Assembly: GCA_036266075.1 (NCBI GenBank)
Contig: DATANV010000033.1
Location: 87,297-151,296, forward strand
Source of the DNA: VRUE01 sp036266075
GTDB lineage: Bacteria > Actinomycetota > Thermoleophilia > Solirubrobacterales > 70-9
DNA length: 64,000 nucleotides
Direction: 5' to 3'
Position numbers and translations under genes: made by a program. Positions 7,610 to 15,085 of the stretch are shown one piece after another; positions within the stretch are counted from its first letter, which is position 1; each line of letters starts with the position of its first letter. The notes beneath the pieces are model-generated. The model did no database searches. It had not been told where the DNA came from and saw nothing but the letters and a program-made list of their open reading frames with translations.

Positions 7610-9253
7610 CTAGAAGAAGGCTCCGCCGCGGTACTCGCCGAAGACGTCTCTCATTGCGCCGCAGACTTCGCCAATCGAGGCGTCGGCGGCGAGGGCGGCG
7701 CGTATTGGGTGCAGCAGGTTGCCCTCGCCGCGGGCGACGTCGCGCAGCGCCTCGAGCCTCTCGTCGACGGCCGCCTGGTCGCGGCGGTCCTTGAAGGCCT
7801 TTAGGCGGCCCAGCTGGCGCTGCTCGGCCTCGGGGTCGACACGGAGGATGTCGACGTCGTCGACCTGGTCGGTGACGTACTTGTTGACGCCGACGACGAT
7901 GTCCTGGCCGCTCTTGTAGCGCTCGTGGTACGAGTGGGCCGACTCCTCGATCTCCCTCTGCATGAACTCCAGCGCCTCGACCGAGCCGCCCAGCTCCTGC
8001 ACCTTGTCGATCAGCTCCCAGGCGCGCTGTTCGATCTCGTCGGTCAGCGACTCGACGAAGTAGGAGCCAGCGAAGGGGTCGACGGTGTCGGCGACGCCGG
8101 ACTCGTGGGCCAGCACCTGCTGGGTGCGCAGGGCGATCCGGGCCGAGCGCTCGGTCGGCAGCGCCAGCGCCTCGTCGAAGCCGTTGGTGTGCAGCGATTG
8201 GGTGCCGCCGGCGACCGCAGCGAAGCCCTGCAGGGCGACGCGGATGATGTTGACCTCGGGCTGCTGGGCCTGCAGCGTGACGCCGCCGGTCTGCGTGTGG
8301 AAGCGGATCTTCATCGAGTTGGGGTCCTTGGCCCCGAAGCGCTCCGCGACGATCTTCGCCCACATCCGCCGCACCGCGCGGAACTTGGCGACCTCCTGGA
8401 AGACGTTGTTGTGGCCGTTGAAGAAAAAGGCCAGGCGAGGTGCGAACTCGTCGATCTTGAGGCCGCGCTCGAGCGCGGCCTCGACGTAGGCGATCGCGTT
8501 GGAGAGGGTGAAAGCGACCTCCTGCACGGCCGAGCAGCCCTTCTCGCGGATGTGGTAGCCGGAGATCGAGATCGTGTTCCATTTGGGCACGTTCTCGCGG
8601 CAGTACTCGAAGATGTCGGTGGTCAGGCGCATGGTCGGCTCGGGCGGGTAGATGTAGTTGCCGCGCGCCATGTACTCCTTCAGCACGTCGTTCTGGACGG
8701 TGCCGCGCAGCTTCTCGGAAGGGACCCCCTGCTCCTCGCCGACCAGCTCGTAGAGCAGCAGCAGGATCGCCGCCGGGGCGTTGATCGTCATCGAGGTCGA
8801 GACCTGGTCGAGCGGGATCTGCTCGAAGCAGATCCGCATGTCCTCGATCGTGTCGATCGGGACGCCGGTGCGCCCCACCTCGCCGTTGCAGAGCGGGTCG
8901 TCGGAGTCGCGGCCGAGCTGGGTCGGCAGGTCGAAGGCCATCGAGAGCCCGGTCGAGCCGTGCTCGATCAGGTAGCGGTAGCGCTCGTTGGTGTCTTCCG
9001 GCGTCGCGAAGCCGGCGTACTGGCGCATCGTCCATAGCCGGTCGCGATACATCCCCTCGTGGATGCCGCGCGTGAAAGGCGGCGCGCCGGGCTCGCCCAG
9101 TCGTTCCTCCAAGCCGGGGGCGACGTCCTCCTCGGTGTAGAGGCGCTCGATCTCGATTCCCGAATCGGTGAAGACCCGCTCGTCCTCGGGGCCGACCAGG
9201 GGCGCGATCGTGCGGGGAATTTCCTCGGCAGGCTTGCCGGCCTTGCTCGCCAT
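7610..9253 (-). CDS. mutA: Methylmalonyl-CoA mutase, catalytic (TIM-barrel) subunit
   Basis: Adenosylcobalamin-dependent isomerase subunit (547 aa) converting (R)-methylmalonyl-CoA to succinyl-CoA or a related acyl-CoA. Motifs: LWTMRQYAGFATPEDTNERY, GLSMAFDLPTQLG, QNDVLKEYMARGNYI, TISISGYHIREKG, FFFNGHNNVFQE, RFHTQTGGVTLQAQQPEVNIIR, SLHTNGFDEALALPTE. The protein ends after the barrel and linker, so the roughly 130-residue B12-binding domain (DxHxxG) must come from a separate gene not in this window. The ATG has no Shine-Dalgarno; TATCCT lies 7 nt upstream. B12 dependence ties this gene to the riboswitch regulon at 34-41 kb. Confidence 0.93.
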   Translation of the reverse strand: MASKAGKPAEEIPRTIAPLVGPEDERVFTDSGIEIERLYTEEDVAPGLEERLGEPGAPPFTRGIHEGMYRDRLWTMRQYAGFATPEDTNERYRYLIEHGSTGLSMAFDLPTQLGRDSDDPLCNGEVGRTGVPIDTIEDMRICFEQIPLDQVSTSMTINAPAAILLLLYELVGEEQGVPSEKLRGTVQNDVLKEYMARGNYIYPPEPTMRLTTDIFEYCRENVPKWNTISISGYHIREKGCSAVQEVAFTLSNAIAYVEAALERGLKIDEFAPRLAFFFNGHNNVFQEVAKFRAVRRMWAKIVAERFGAKDPNSMKIRFHTQTGGVTLQAQQPEVNIIRVALQGFAAVAGGTQSLHTNGFDEALALPTERSARIALRTQQVLAHESGVADTVDPFAGSYFVESLTDEIEQRAWELIDKVQELGGSVEALEFMQREIEESAHSYHERYKSGQDIVVGVNKYVTDQVDDVDILRVDPEAEQRQLGRLKAFKDRRDQAAVDERLEALRDVARGEGNLLHPIRAALAADASIGEVCGAMRDVFGEYRGGAFF

Positions 9254-9260
9254 GCCCGGG

Positions 9261-9266
9261 AGGATA
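9261..9266 (-). promoter_or_regulatory. Putative -10 hexamer of a leaderless mutA mRNA
   Basis: TATCCT on the minus strand, 7 nt before the ATG, with no Shine-Dalgarno in between. Assigned only by position and hexamer shape. Confidence 0.4.
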
Positions 9267-9273
9267 TGGGGCG

Positions 9274-10221
9274 TCAGTCGGAGGCGCCGACGAGGCGCTC
9301 GACGCCAGACTGCTCGATCGTGCGCCGCAGGCCGTCCTGCAGCTCGACCTTGGGCTCCCAGCCCAACAGGTCGCGGGCCTTGCCGATGTCCGGTTGGCGC
9401 TGCTGGGGATCGTCGACCGGCAGCGGCTCGAAGACGATCTCCGAGCGGGACTCGGTCACCGCGATCACCTGCTTGGCCAGCTCGAGCAGCGTGAACTCGT
9501 TGGGGTTGCCGATGTTGACCGGCGTGTGGACGCCGGACTCGGCGAGGGCGACGATGCCGGCGATCAGATCGTCGACGTAGCAGAAGCTGCGGGTCTGGTC
9601 GCCCTCGCCGAAGACGGTGATCGGGCTGTCCTGCAGCGCCTGGCGGAGGAAGGTCGGGATCGCGCGTCCGTCGTGCGCGCGCATCCGCGGCCCGTAGGTG
9701 TTGAAGATCCGCACGATCGAGGTGTCGAGCCCCTGCTGGCGGTGATAGGCCATCGTCAGCGCCTCGGCGTAGCGCTTCGCCTCGTCGTAGACGCCGCGCG
9801 GGCCGATCGGGTTGACGTGGCCCCAGTAGTCCTCGGTCTGCGGGTGGACCTGCGGGTCGCCGTAGACCTCGCTGGTCGAGGCGAGCAGGAAGCGGGCGCG
9901 CTTGAACTTCGCCAGCCCGAGCATGTGGTGGGTGCCGTGCGAGCCGACCTTGAGCGTGTGCAGCGGCAGCCGCAGGTAATCGATCGGACTGGCCGGGGAA
10001 GCCAGGTGGTAGACGAAGTCGACCGGCTCGGGGATCTCGACCCGCTCGGTGATGTCGACGTTGCGGAACTCGAAGGCGTCGTCGCGGATGTGGGCGATGT
10101 TCTGCAGCGAGCCGGTCTCGAGATTGTCGACGCAGATCACCCGCTGGCCTTGCTCCAGCAGGCGCTCGCAGAGGTGGGAGCCGAGGAAGCCGGCTCCGCC
10201 GGTGACAACGCAGGTGCCCAC
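9274..10221 (-). CDS. NAD-dependent epimerase, UDP-glucuronate decarboxylase-like
   Basis: Extended short-chain dehydrogenase (315 aa). Glycine-rich NAD site TGGAGFLGSHLCERL near the N-terminus, D-N at the end of strand 2 (VICVDNLETG), catalytic STSEVYGDPQVHPQ and YDEAKRYAE (YxxxK), then RIFNTYGPRM and the RSFCYVDDL substrate signature. The YGDPQVHPQ and RSFCYVDDLI segments are typical of UDP-xylose synthase (UXS), which decarboxylates UDP-glucuronate to UDP-xylose; dTDP-glucose dehydratases are the main alternative. It probably supplies a nucleotide sugar for surface polysaccharide. GTG start; the upstream TAGCAT at 7 nt suggests a leaderless mRNA. Confidence 0.85.
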   Translation of the reverse strand: MGTCVVTGGAGFLGSHLCERLLEQGQRVICVDNLETGSLQNIAHIRDDAFEFRNVDITERVEIPEPVDFVYHLASPASPIDYLRLPLHTLKVGSHGTHHMLGLAKFKRARFLLASTSEVYGDPQVHPQTEDYWGHVNPIGPRGVYDEAKRYAEALTMAYHRQQGLDTSIVRIFNTYGPRMRAHDGRAIPTFLRQALQDSPITVFGEGDQTRSFCYVDDLIAGIVALAESGVHTPVNIGNPNEFTLLELAKQVIAVTESRSEIVFEPLPVDDPQQRQPDIGKARDLLGWEPKVELQDGLRRTIEQSGVERLVGASD

Positions 10222-10228
10222 GCCGGCG

Positions 10229-10234
10229 ATGCTA
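10229..10234 (-). promoter_or_regulatory. Putative -10 hexamer of the epimerase gene
   Basis: TAGCAT on the minus strand, 7 nt before the GTG start and without a Shine-Dalgarno. Same arrangement as at pccB and mutA. Confidence 0.4.
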
Positions 10235-10393
10235 CAGGGCGCCAGACACGATCCACCCGTTCACGGCGATCCTGCAATTTGCGGCTTTCACGCCCGTCCA
10301 CCCGTCCAGAAGGGGGGAGAGATCGCCGCCGCGCGGCGCTTCGCCCGGCATGTTTGGACCGGCATTCGAACCGGTGCAGGGGAGGTGCAGCGG

Positions 10394-11650
10394 TTGCTGG
10401 GAGCAACGAGAGAGGACGCCGCGCGACGCAAGCGCGCCGCGGTTGCGCTGATCGCCCGCGAGGGCGGCTCCCTGCGCAGGACCGCGCGGCGCTACTCCCT
10501 CTGCGCCGATGACGCCGAGGACGCCTACCAGCGGGCGCTGGAGATCCTGCTGACCAAGGCGCCCACCGACCGGCCACGGGACCTGGCCCGCTGGACGCAG
10601 ACGGTGACGAAGCACGAGGCGCTGGCGATCCGCGCCAATCGCGAGCGACTGCTGGGAGCGCCGCGGCGAGAGTTCGAGGGCGAGGCGCCCGACCCGGTAG
10701 CGCTGATTCCGGCGGCCGGCGACGGTCCCGCCGGTCGCACCGAGCGGCGCGAGCGGATCGCCCGCAGCCGCGAGGCGCTGCAGGCGCTGAAGCCAGCCGA
10801 GCTGCGCGCCCTGACGCTGCTCGCCGCCGGCTACAGCTACGCCGAGATTGGCGAGCTGACGGGCTTCAGCCGAACGAAGATCAACCGCTGCCTAGCAGAG
10901 GGGCGCGAGCGCTTCCGCGACCTCATGGCGGCGAGCGAGGACGGCAGCCGCTGCTTGAAGATGGCGCCGCTGCTCTCTTCCTACTGCGACGGCGAGGCAA
11001 GCGCGGCGGATGCGGCGATGGCTCGCGAGCACCTCAGGGCCTGCGCCGCCTGCCGGGCGACGGTGCGCGCCTACCGCTCGATGCCCGCCATGGTGGCGGC
11101 GTGGGCTCCCGCCGGGCTCGCCGCCCTGGCGCCGTCCCTGCCGGCCTCGCGTTCGCTGCTGCAACGCGCGCACGATCTGCTCTGGAATGTGCAGGCCCGT
11201 CTCACGGGCGGCGACGCGGCGGCTGTCCAGGCAGCCGCCGCGGGCGGGACCCGCGGCGCCGGCATGGCCGCGCTCGCCAAGGCGCTGGCGATCTGCGCCG
11301 GCACGGTCGGGGGCGCCGCCGCCTGCGTCGCCACCGGGGTCACGCCAGCGCCCCTCGGTCTCGGCGACGGGCACCAGCGCCCGGCCAGAGTCGAGCGGAT
11401 CTCCAAGCGAGCGATCGAAGAGGCGACGCCTGCCCCGGTCGAATACCAGCCCGCACCGGCGCCCACCCCAGCGCCGGGACACGAACAGACGCACGTGGAA
11501 GAGAAAGAGCCGGAGCCGGTTGGCGAAGCCCAGCCGGCGGCGAGCGAAGCAAGCGCCGGCGCAGTCGAATACGCGCCGCCACCGGCGCCCCCGCCTCCGC
11601 CGGCAGAATCGTCGACCCCCGGCAGCGCCGCAGGGGAGTTCGGGCCGTGA
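10394..11650 (+). CDS. ECF-like sigma factor fused to zinc-finger anti-sigma, TM and Pro-rich domains
   Basis: A 418-aa regulator with modules usually found in separate proteins. Residues about 15-75 resemble sigma region 2 (RRYSLCADDAEDAYQRALEILL); about 130-180 form sigma region 4 (LQALKPAELRALTLLAAGYSYAEIGELTGFSRTKINRCLAEG). Next comes a zf-HC2-like motif, REHLRACAACR (H-x3-C-x2-C), as in RsrA/ChrR anti-sigma factors. A hydrophobic stretch (MAALAKALAICAGTVGGAAACVATG) could span the membrane, followed by a Pro/Glu-rich tail. TTG at 10394 is chosen because GGGGAGG ends 8 nt upstream; GTG at 10385 is the alternative. The stop overlaps the next start (GTGA). Confidence 0.75.
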   Translation: MLGATREDAARRKRAAVALIAREGGSLRRTARRYSLCADDAEDAYQRALEILLTKAPTDRPRDLARWTQTVTKHEALAIRANRERLLGAPRREFEGEAPDPVALIPAAGDGPAGRTERRERIARSREALQALKPAELRALTLLAAGYSYAEIGELTGFSRTKINRCLAEGRERFRDLMAASEDGSRCLKMAPLLSSYCDGEASAADAAMAREHLRACAACRATVRAYRSMPAMVAAWAPAGLAALAPSLPASRSLLQRAHDLLWNVQARLTGGDAAAVQAAAAGGTRGAGMAALAKALAICAGTVGGAAACVATGVTPAPLGLGDGHQRPARVERISKRAIEEATPAPVEYQPAPAPTPAPGHEQTHVEEKEPEPVGEAQPAASEASAGAVEYAPPPAPPPPPAESSTPGSAAGEFGP

Positions 11651-13659
11651 CCCGCCCAGACGCCTTACTCAACCCATGGTTGAGTAAGGCGCCTTGCTGG
11701 GGTGCGACTGCACTCGTGGCGCTTGGATCGTGGCTGTTGCCGGCGGGACGGGCGACGGCCGCGCCGCCGGCGCCGGGCGGGCTCGAGGTGCAGGGTGGAG
11801 AGGATGCCTGGCACCCGGACCGCATGTTTCGCCTGCGCTGGGTCAACCCAGCCGGCGTCACCGCCGTCCGCTACCTGGTTCGCGATCCGCTGGGTGGGGT
11901 TGCCGTCGCGGAGCAACGGCTCGGCTGGCCGGCGAGCGAAGTCGTCGGCCTGCAGGTGCCGGCCGTGCCGGGCGCCTACACGGCCGAAGTCAGGCTCGAG
12001 GACGCGGGTGGCCAGGTCGGTGCGGCGGCGCAGGTCAAGCTGCGCTTCGACGACGGCCGGCCGACGACGGTCGAGCCGCTGCCCGCTTCGACCTGGATCG
12101 GCCGCGCGGGCTTCCCCTTCACGCTGCGCCTCGCCCACGGCGCGGGCTCCCCCCCGGTCTCCGGCATACGCGGCTACGCGATCTCGATCGACTCGCGCGC
12201 GGGAAGCGCTCCCTGCGCCGCGGCCGATACCTGCACCGACGCCGAGACCGACCTCCACGGCGGCGCCGGCGACGACTCGCTGACCGTCGGCGAGCTACCG
12301 GAGGGGGTCAGCTACGTGCAGGCCGTCTCCGTCTCGGGGTCGGGGATGAGATCCGCGGCTGTCGGCAGGGCGGTGCTGCGGGTTGACAAGACCGACCCGA
12401 CCACCCGTTTGAGCGGGCTGCCGGCGGACTGGGTCAACCGTCCTGTGACGCTGTCGGCCGCCGCCACGGACACGATCTCGGGGATGGAGCCGGGCACGAG
12501 CGGCGCAGCGCCATTCACGGCGATCAGGGTCGACGGAGGCGCACCGGCGCTCGCCGCCGGCGACAGCGTTTCGGCGCGGGTGATCGCCGAGGGCACGCAC
12601 CGCCTTGCCTACTACGCCCGCGACCTCGCCGGCAACGTCGACGACGGCAGGAGCAGCAACGGCGTGCCCAACCCGGCGCCGCGGACGGCATTCGTCAGGA
12701 TCGACTTCACGCCGCCCGATATCGCCTTCCGCGACGCCCAGGACCCGGGCGAGCCGGAGCTGATTCGGGCGCTCGTCGGGGATTCGGCGTCGGGGATCGA
12801 CCCCGCCAGCGGCTGGATCGGCGCGCGCCGCGCCGGTTCCGGCGAGCCCTTCCGGCCACTGCCGGTGACGCCGGCGCCGGGCGAGCTGCGCGCCCGCTGG
12901 GACTCCGAGGCCTTCCCGTCGGGCGCGTACGAGTTCGCCGCCGGCATCGGTGACATCGCTGGCAACCGCGCCGACACCAAGCGCCGCCGCGATGGCAGAC
13001 CGATGGTGCTGTCCAACCCGCTGAAGACCCCGACCGAGCTGCGGGCGGCGTTCCGGCGCGGCGAGCTCTCGCGGCTTGCGCCCTACGGCCGCGGGGTTCT
13101 ACTCGGCGGGCGCCTGACCGACCGGCAGGGCGACCCGCTCGTGCAGGCGCCGCTGCGGATAGTCGAGCGTTTCGCGGGCGGCGGCGCGACGCGCGAGTCC
13201 CTCATCCACACCGGCGCCGACGGCGGCTTCTCGGCGCGGCTGGAACCCGGGCCGAGCCGCGACGTGCAGGTGCTGTTCGGCGGCTCGGCGACCCTGACGC
13301 ACTCGGCGAGCGGGCCACTGCGGCTCGCGGTGCGCGGCGGCGTACGGCTGCACGCCTCAGCCAGGCAGGCAAAGGTGGGCGGCCCGCCGCTCGTCTTCGC
13401 CGGGCGGGTCGCGGCGGCGCCGGGGACGATCCCCAGGGCCGGCAAGTCGGTCGAGCTGCAGTTCCGGCTGGCGGGCAGGCCGTGGCAAGAGTTCCGCACG
13501 GTCGAGACGGACCGGCGCGGCCGCTTCCGCTACGCCTACCGCTTCAGCGACGACGACAGTCGCGGCGTCACCTTCCAGTTCCGCGCCTATGCGCCCGCGC
13601 AGGACGACTGGCCGTACGAGCCCGGGGGCTCGCGACCAATCGTCATACGCGGACGCTAA
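11647..13659 (+). CDS. Secreted multi-domain protein, Ig-like and carboxypeptidase-regulatory-like
   Basis: A 670-aa predicted exported protein, translationally coupled to the sigma-factor gene by a GTGA overlap. A signal peptide ends near GRATAAPPAPGG. Several beta-rich domains follow, with patterns of bacterial Ig-like repeats (RVDKTDPTTRLSGLPADWVNRPVTLSAAATD; RIDFTPPDIAFRDAQDPGEPE; YYARDLAGNVDDG). The C-terminal third (LGGRLTDRQGDPLVQAPLRIVERF ... TGADGGFSARLEPG; FRYAYRFSDDDSRGVTFQFRAYAP) looks like carboxypeptidase-regulatory/transthyretin-like beta domains. No catalytic motif. Likely a surface or matrix protein whose expression is tied to the membrane sigma factor. Confidence 0.75.
   Translation: MTRPDALLNPWLSKAPCWGATALVALGSWLLPAGRATAAPPAPGGLEVQGGEDAWHPDRMFRLRWVNPAGVTAVRYLVRDPLGGVAVAEQRLGWPASEVVGLQVPAVPGAYTAEVRLEDAGGQVGAAAQVKLRFDDGRPTTVEPLPASTWIGRAGFPFTLRLAHGAGSPPVSGIRGYAISIDSRAGSAPCAAADTCTDAETDLHGGAGDDSLTVGELPEGVSYVQAVSVSGSGMRSAAVGRAVLRVDKTDPTTRLSGLPADWVNRPVTLSAAATDTISGMEPGTSGAAPFTAIRVDGGAPALAAGDSVSARVIAEGTHRLAYYARDLAGNVDDGRSSNGVPNPAPRTAFVRIDFTPPDIAFRDAQDPGEPELIRALVGDSASGIDPASGWIGARRAGSGEPFRPLPVTPAPGELRARWDSEAFPSGAYEFAAGIGDIAGNRADTKRRRDGRPMVLSNPLKTPTELRAAFRRGELSRLAPYGRGVLLGGRLTDRQGDPLVQAPLRIVERFAGGGATRESLIHTGADGGFSARLEPGPSRDVQVLFGGSATLTHSASGPLRLAVRGGVRLHASARQAKVGGPPLVFAGRVAAAPGTIPRAGKSVELQFRLAGRPWQEFRTVETDRRGRFRYAYRFSDDDSRGVTFQFRAYAPAQDDWPYEPGGSRPIVIRGR
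11661..11691. repeat. Perfect 14-bp hairpin in the 5' end of the secreted-protein gene
   Basis: Arms CGCCTTACTCAACC and GGTTGAGTAAGGCG with a CAT loop, starting 14 nt after the GTG start codon. In the mRNA this would be a strong stem just downstream of initiation and may limit translation of the second cistron. Confidence 0.6.
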
Positions 13660-13669
13660 AAGCGGACTG

Positions 13670-14113
13670 CTAGCGCAAGGCGGCGAGCTGATCTGCGGCC
13701 TTGCGGACGCGCTGCTCGACTTCGTCGCGGTTGCGTTTCAGCGTCGTCTCGACGCGGCGGCTGCGTTTGCGCGCCTCGCGCTCGACGCGGTTGCGGGTTT
13801 TGCGGGCTTCGGTGGTCGCCTTGCGGCGGGCGCCGGCGCCGCGTCGTTCGGTGCGCTTGACCGTGCGGCGCAGACGGGTGCCGTAGGACTTGAGCTGGCG
13901 CTCGGCGGCGCCGCGGCCGGCGAACGGCTCGACCAGGTCGGCGACCCGGTCGGAGACCTCGAGCACGGCGCCGACCGGCAGGTCGACTGCGCTTTCGGCG
14001 ACCGAGCGGGCCTGCTCGGTGCGCGAGGGCTCAGCTGCGGGCGCTTTCGCCGCTTTTTTCTTGACGCTCGGTTTGCGACTCGTTTTGCTGCTCGTCTTGC
14101 TTTGGGTGGGCAT
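13670..14113 (-). CDS. Small Lys/Arg-rich protein, probably LexA-regulated
   Basis: A 147-aa very basic protein. Residues 1-30 are Lys/Ser/Ala-rich like a histone tail; about 30-70 form an amphipathic stretch (SRTEQARSVAESAVDLPVGAVLEVSDRVADLVEPFAG); 75-147 are a highly charged helix (RTVKRTERRGAGARRKATTEARKTRNRVEREARKRSRR). The organisation recalls actinobacterial HBHA- or histone-like nucleoid proteins, but no family is certain. Its start is preceded by GAAGGGAT, and two SOS-box palindromes lie 50-77 bp upstream, so it is probably induced by DNA damage. The convergent secreted-protein gene ends 10 bp away. Confidence 0.65.
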   Translation of the reverse strand: MPTQSKTSSKTSRKPSVKKKAAKAPAAEPSRTEQARSVAESAVDLPVGAVLEVSDRVADLVEPFAGRGAAERQLKSYGTRLRRTVKRTERRGAGARRKATTEARKTRNRVEREARKRSRRVETTLKRNRDEVEQRVRKAADQLAALR

Positions 14114-14162
14114 GTCATCCCTTCGAAGTGGTGTGGCTGGCAGGGGAGTTCGCGAGTGTAGC

Positions 14163-14190
14163 GAACATATGTTCTTTCGAACACCTGTTC
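14163..14190 (-). promoter_or_regulatory. Two tandem LexA (SOS) boxes
   Basis: GAACATATGTTC (14163-14174) and GAACACCTGTTC (14179-14190), both preceded by C as in CGAAC...GTTC. They fit the Gram-positive/actinobacterial LexA consensus GAACnnnnGTTC and their centres are 16 bp apart. They lie upstream of the basic protein gene (start 14113) and downstream of the inositol-phosphatase stop, so the former is the target. Confidence 0.75.
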
Positions 14191-14235
14191 TAAAACCAGC
14201 CGTCCAGGTCGGCTACGCCCGGGCGAGCCCTGCGG

Positions 14236-15051
14236 CTATCCGCGAATCGTCGCCAGGCCCTGCTCGCCGGCCGCGGCGGCCATCTCGTAGCGTGCGTCCA
14301 GGCCGAGGCTGGCCTCGTCCAGGGCGAGGTCGCCGAAGGCGACGATGCCGCCAGCCTCGCGGACGATCAGCTGCGCCGCGGCCGCGTCGACCGAACGACA
14401 GGGCCGCGGGCTCGCCATCCCGTCGAGGCGACCCGCGGCCACGTAGGCGGCGGTGATCGCGATCGAGCCGACGACGCGGATCCGGTAGACGCGGCCGTCG
14501 AGCGACTCCATCAATGGGCGCAGGCGCCCTGGCTCGGCGGCCTCCAGACCCAGCAGCTCGAGCTTCTCGCCGTCCGCGGCGACCTCGATCGAGCGCCCGT
14601 CGAGCCTCGCCCCCTCTCCGCGGGCGGCGGCGAACTCCTCGCCGGCGCCGAAGTCGTAGACGTAGCCGAACTCGACCTGGGCCATCGACGAGCCAGAGGC
14701 GACGGCCAGGCTGAGGCTGTGGGAGGGGAGCGTGCGGCGGGCGTTGAGGGACCCGTCGATGGGGTCGATTACGACCCGCGCCTTGCCGCCCCCGCCGAAC
14801 TCGACTTCGCCCCGCTCCTCGGAAACCGCGACGAAGGAGGCGCCCGCCTCGGCCAGCAGCTCCAGCTCGGCGAAGACGACGTCCTCGCATTCGCGGTCGA
14901 TGACCAGGGTGCGATCGCCGCCCTCGCCCACGCCCTCGTAGACCGTGCGCTCCGCGCTGCCCCGAGTGCGCTGGAAGATCGTCTCCTGGGCGGCGACGAC
15001 GCGGCGGCAGATCGATGGCCAGTCTGCGGAGAGAACGTCCACCGAAGTCAT
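14236..15051 (-). CDS. Inositol monophosphatase family protein
   Basis: Mg2+-dependent phosphatase fold (271 aa). The first metal motif is DRECEDVVFAELELLAEAGASFVAVSEERGE (variant of the E-E site), the second DPIDGSLNARRTLP (DPIDGTxNF type), the third RSVDAAAAQLIVREAGG (WDxAAG type). Substrates in this family include myo-inositol-1-phosphate, fructose-1,6-bisphosphate and PAP; the sequence does not decide. The ATG at 15051 gives a normal family length; the open frame continues upstream antisense to the helicase gene and is rejected. Divergent from the helicase-nuclease by 34 bp. Confidence 0.85.
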   Translation of the reverse strand: MTSVDVLSADWPSICRRVVAAQETIFQRTRGSAERTVYEGVGEGGDRTLVIDRECEDVVFAELELLAEAGASFVAVSEERGEVEFGGGGKARVVIDPIDGSLNARRTLPSHSLSLAVASGSSMAQVEFGYVYDFGAGEEFAAARGEGARLDGRSIEVAADGEKLELLGLEAAEPGRLRPLMESLDGRVYRIRVVGSIAITAAYVAAGRLDGMASPRPCRSVDAAAAQLIVREAGGIVAFGDLALDEASLGLDARYEMAAAAGEQGLATIRG

Positions 15052-15085
15052 CCTATGGACGGCGCTCGCTCGGTAGCGTTGGAAC

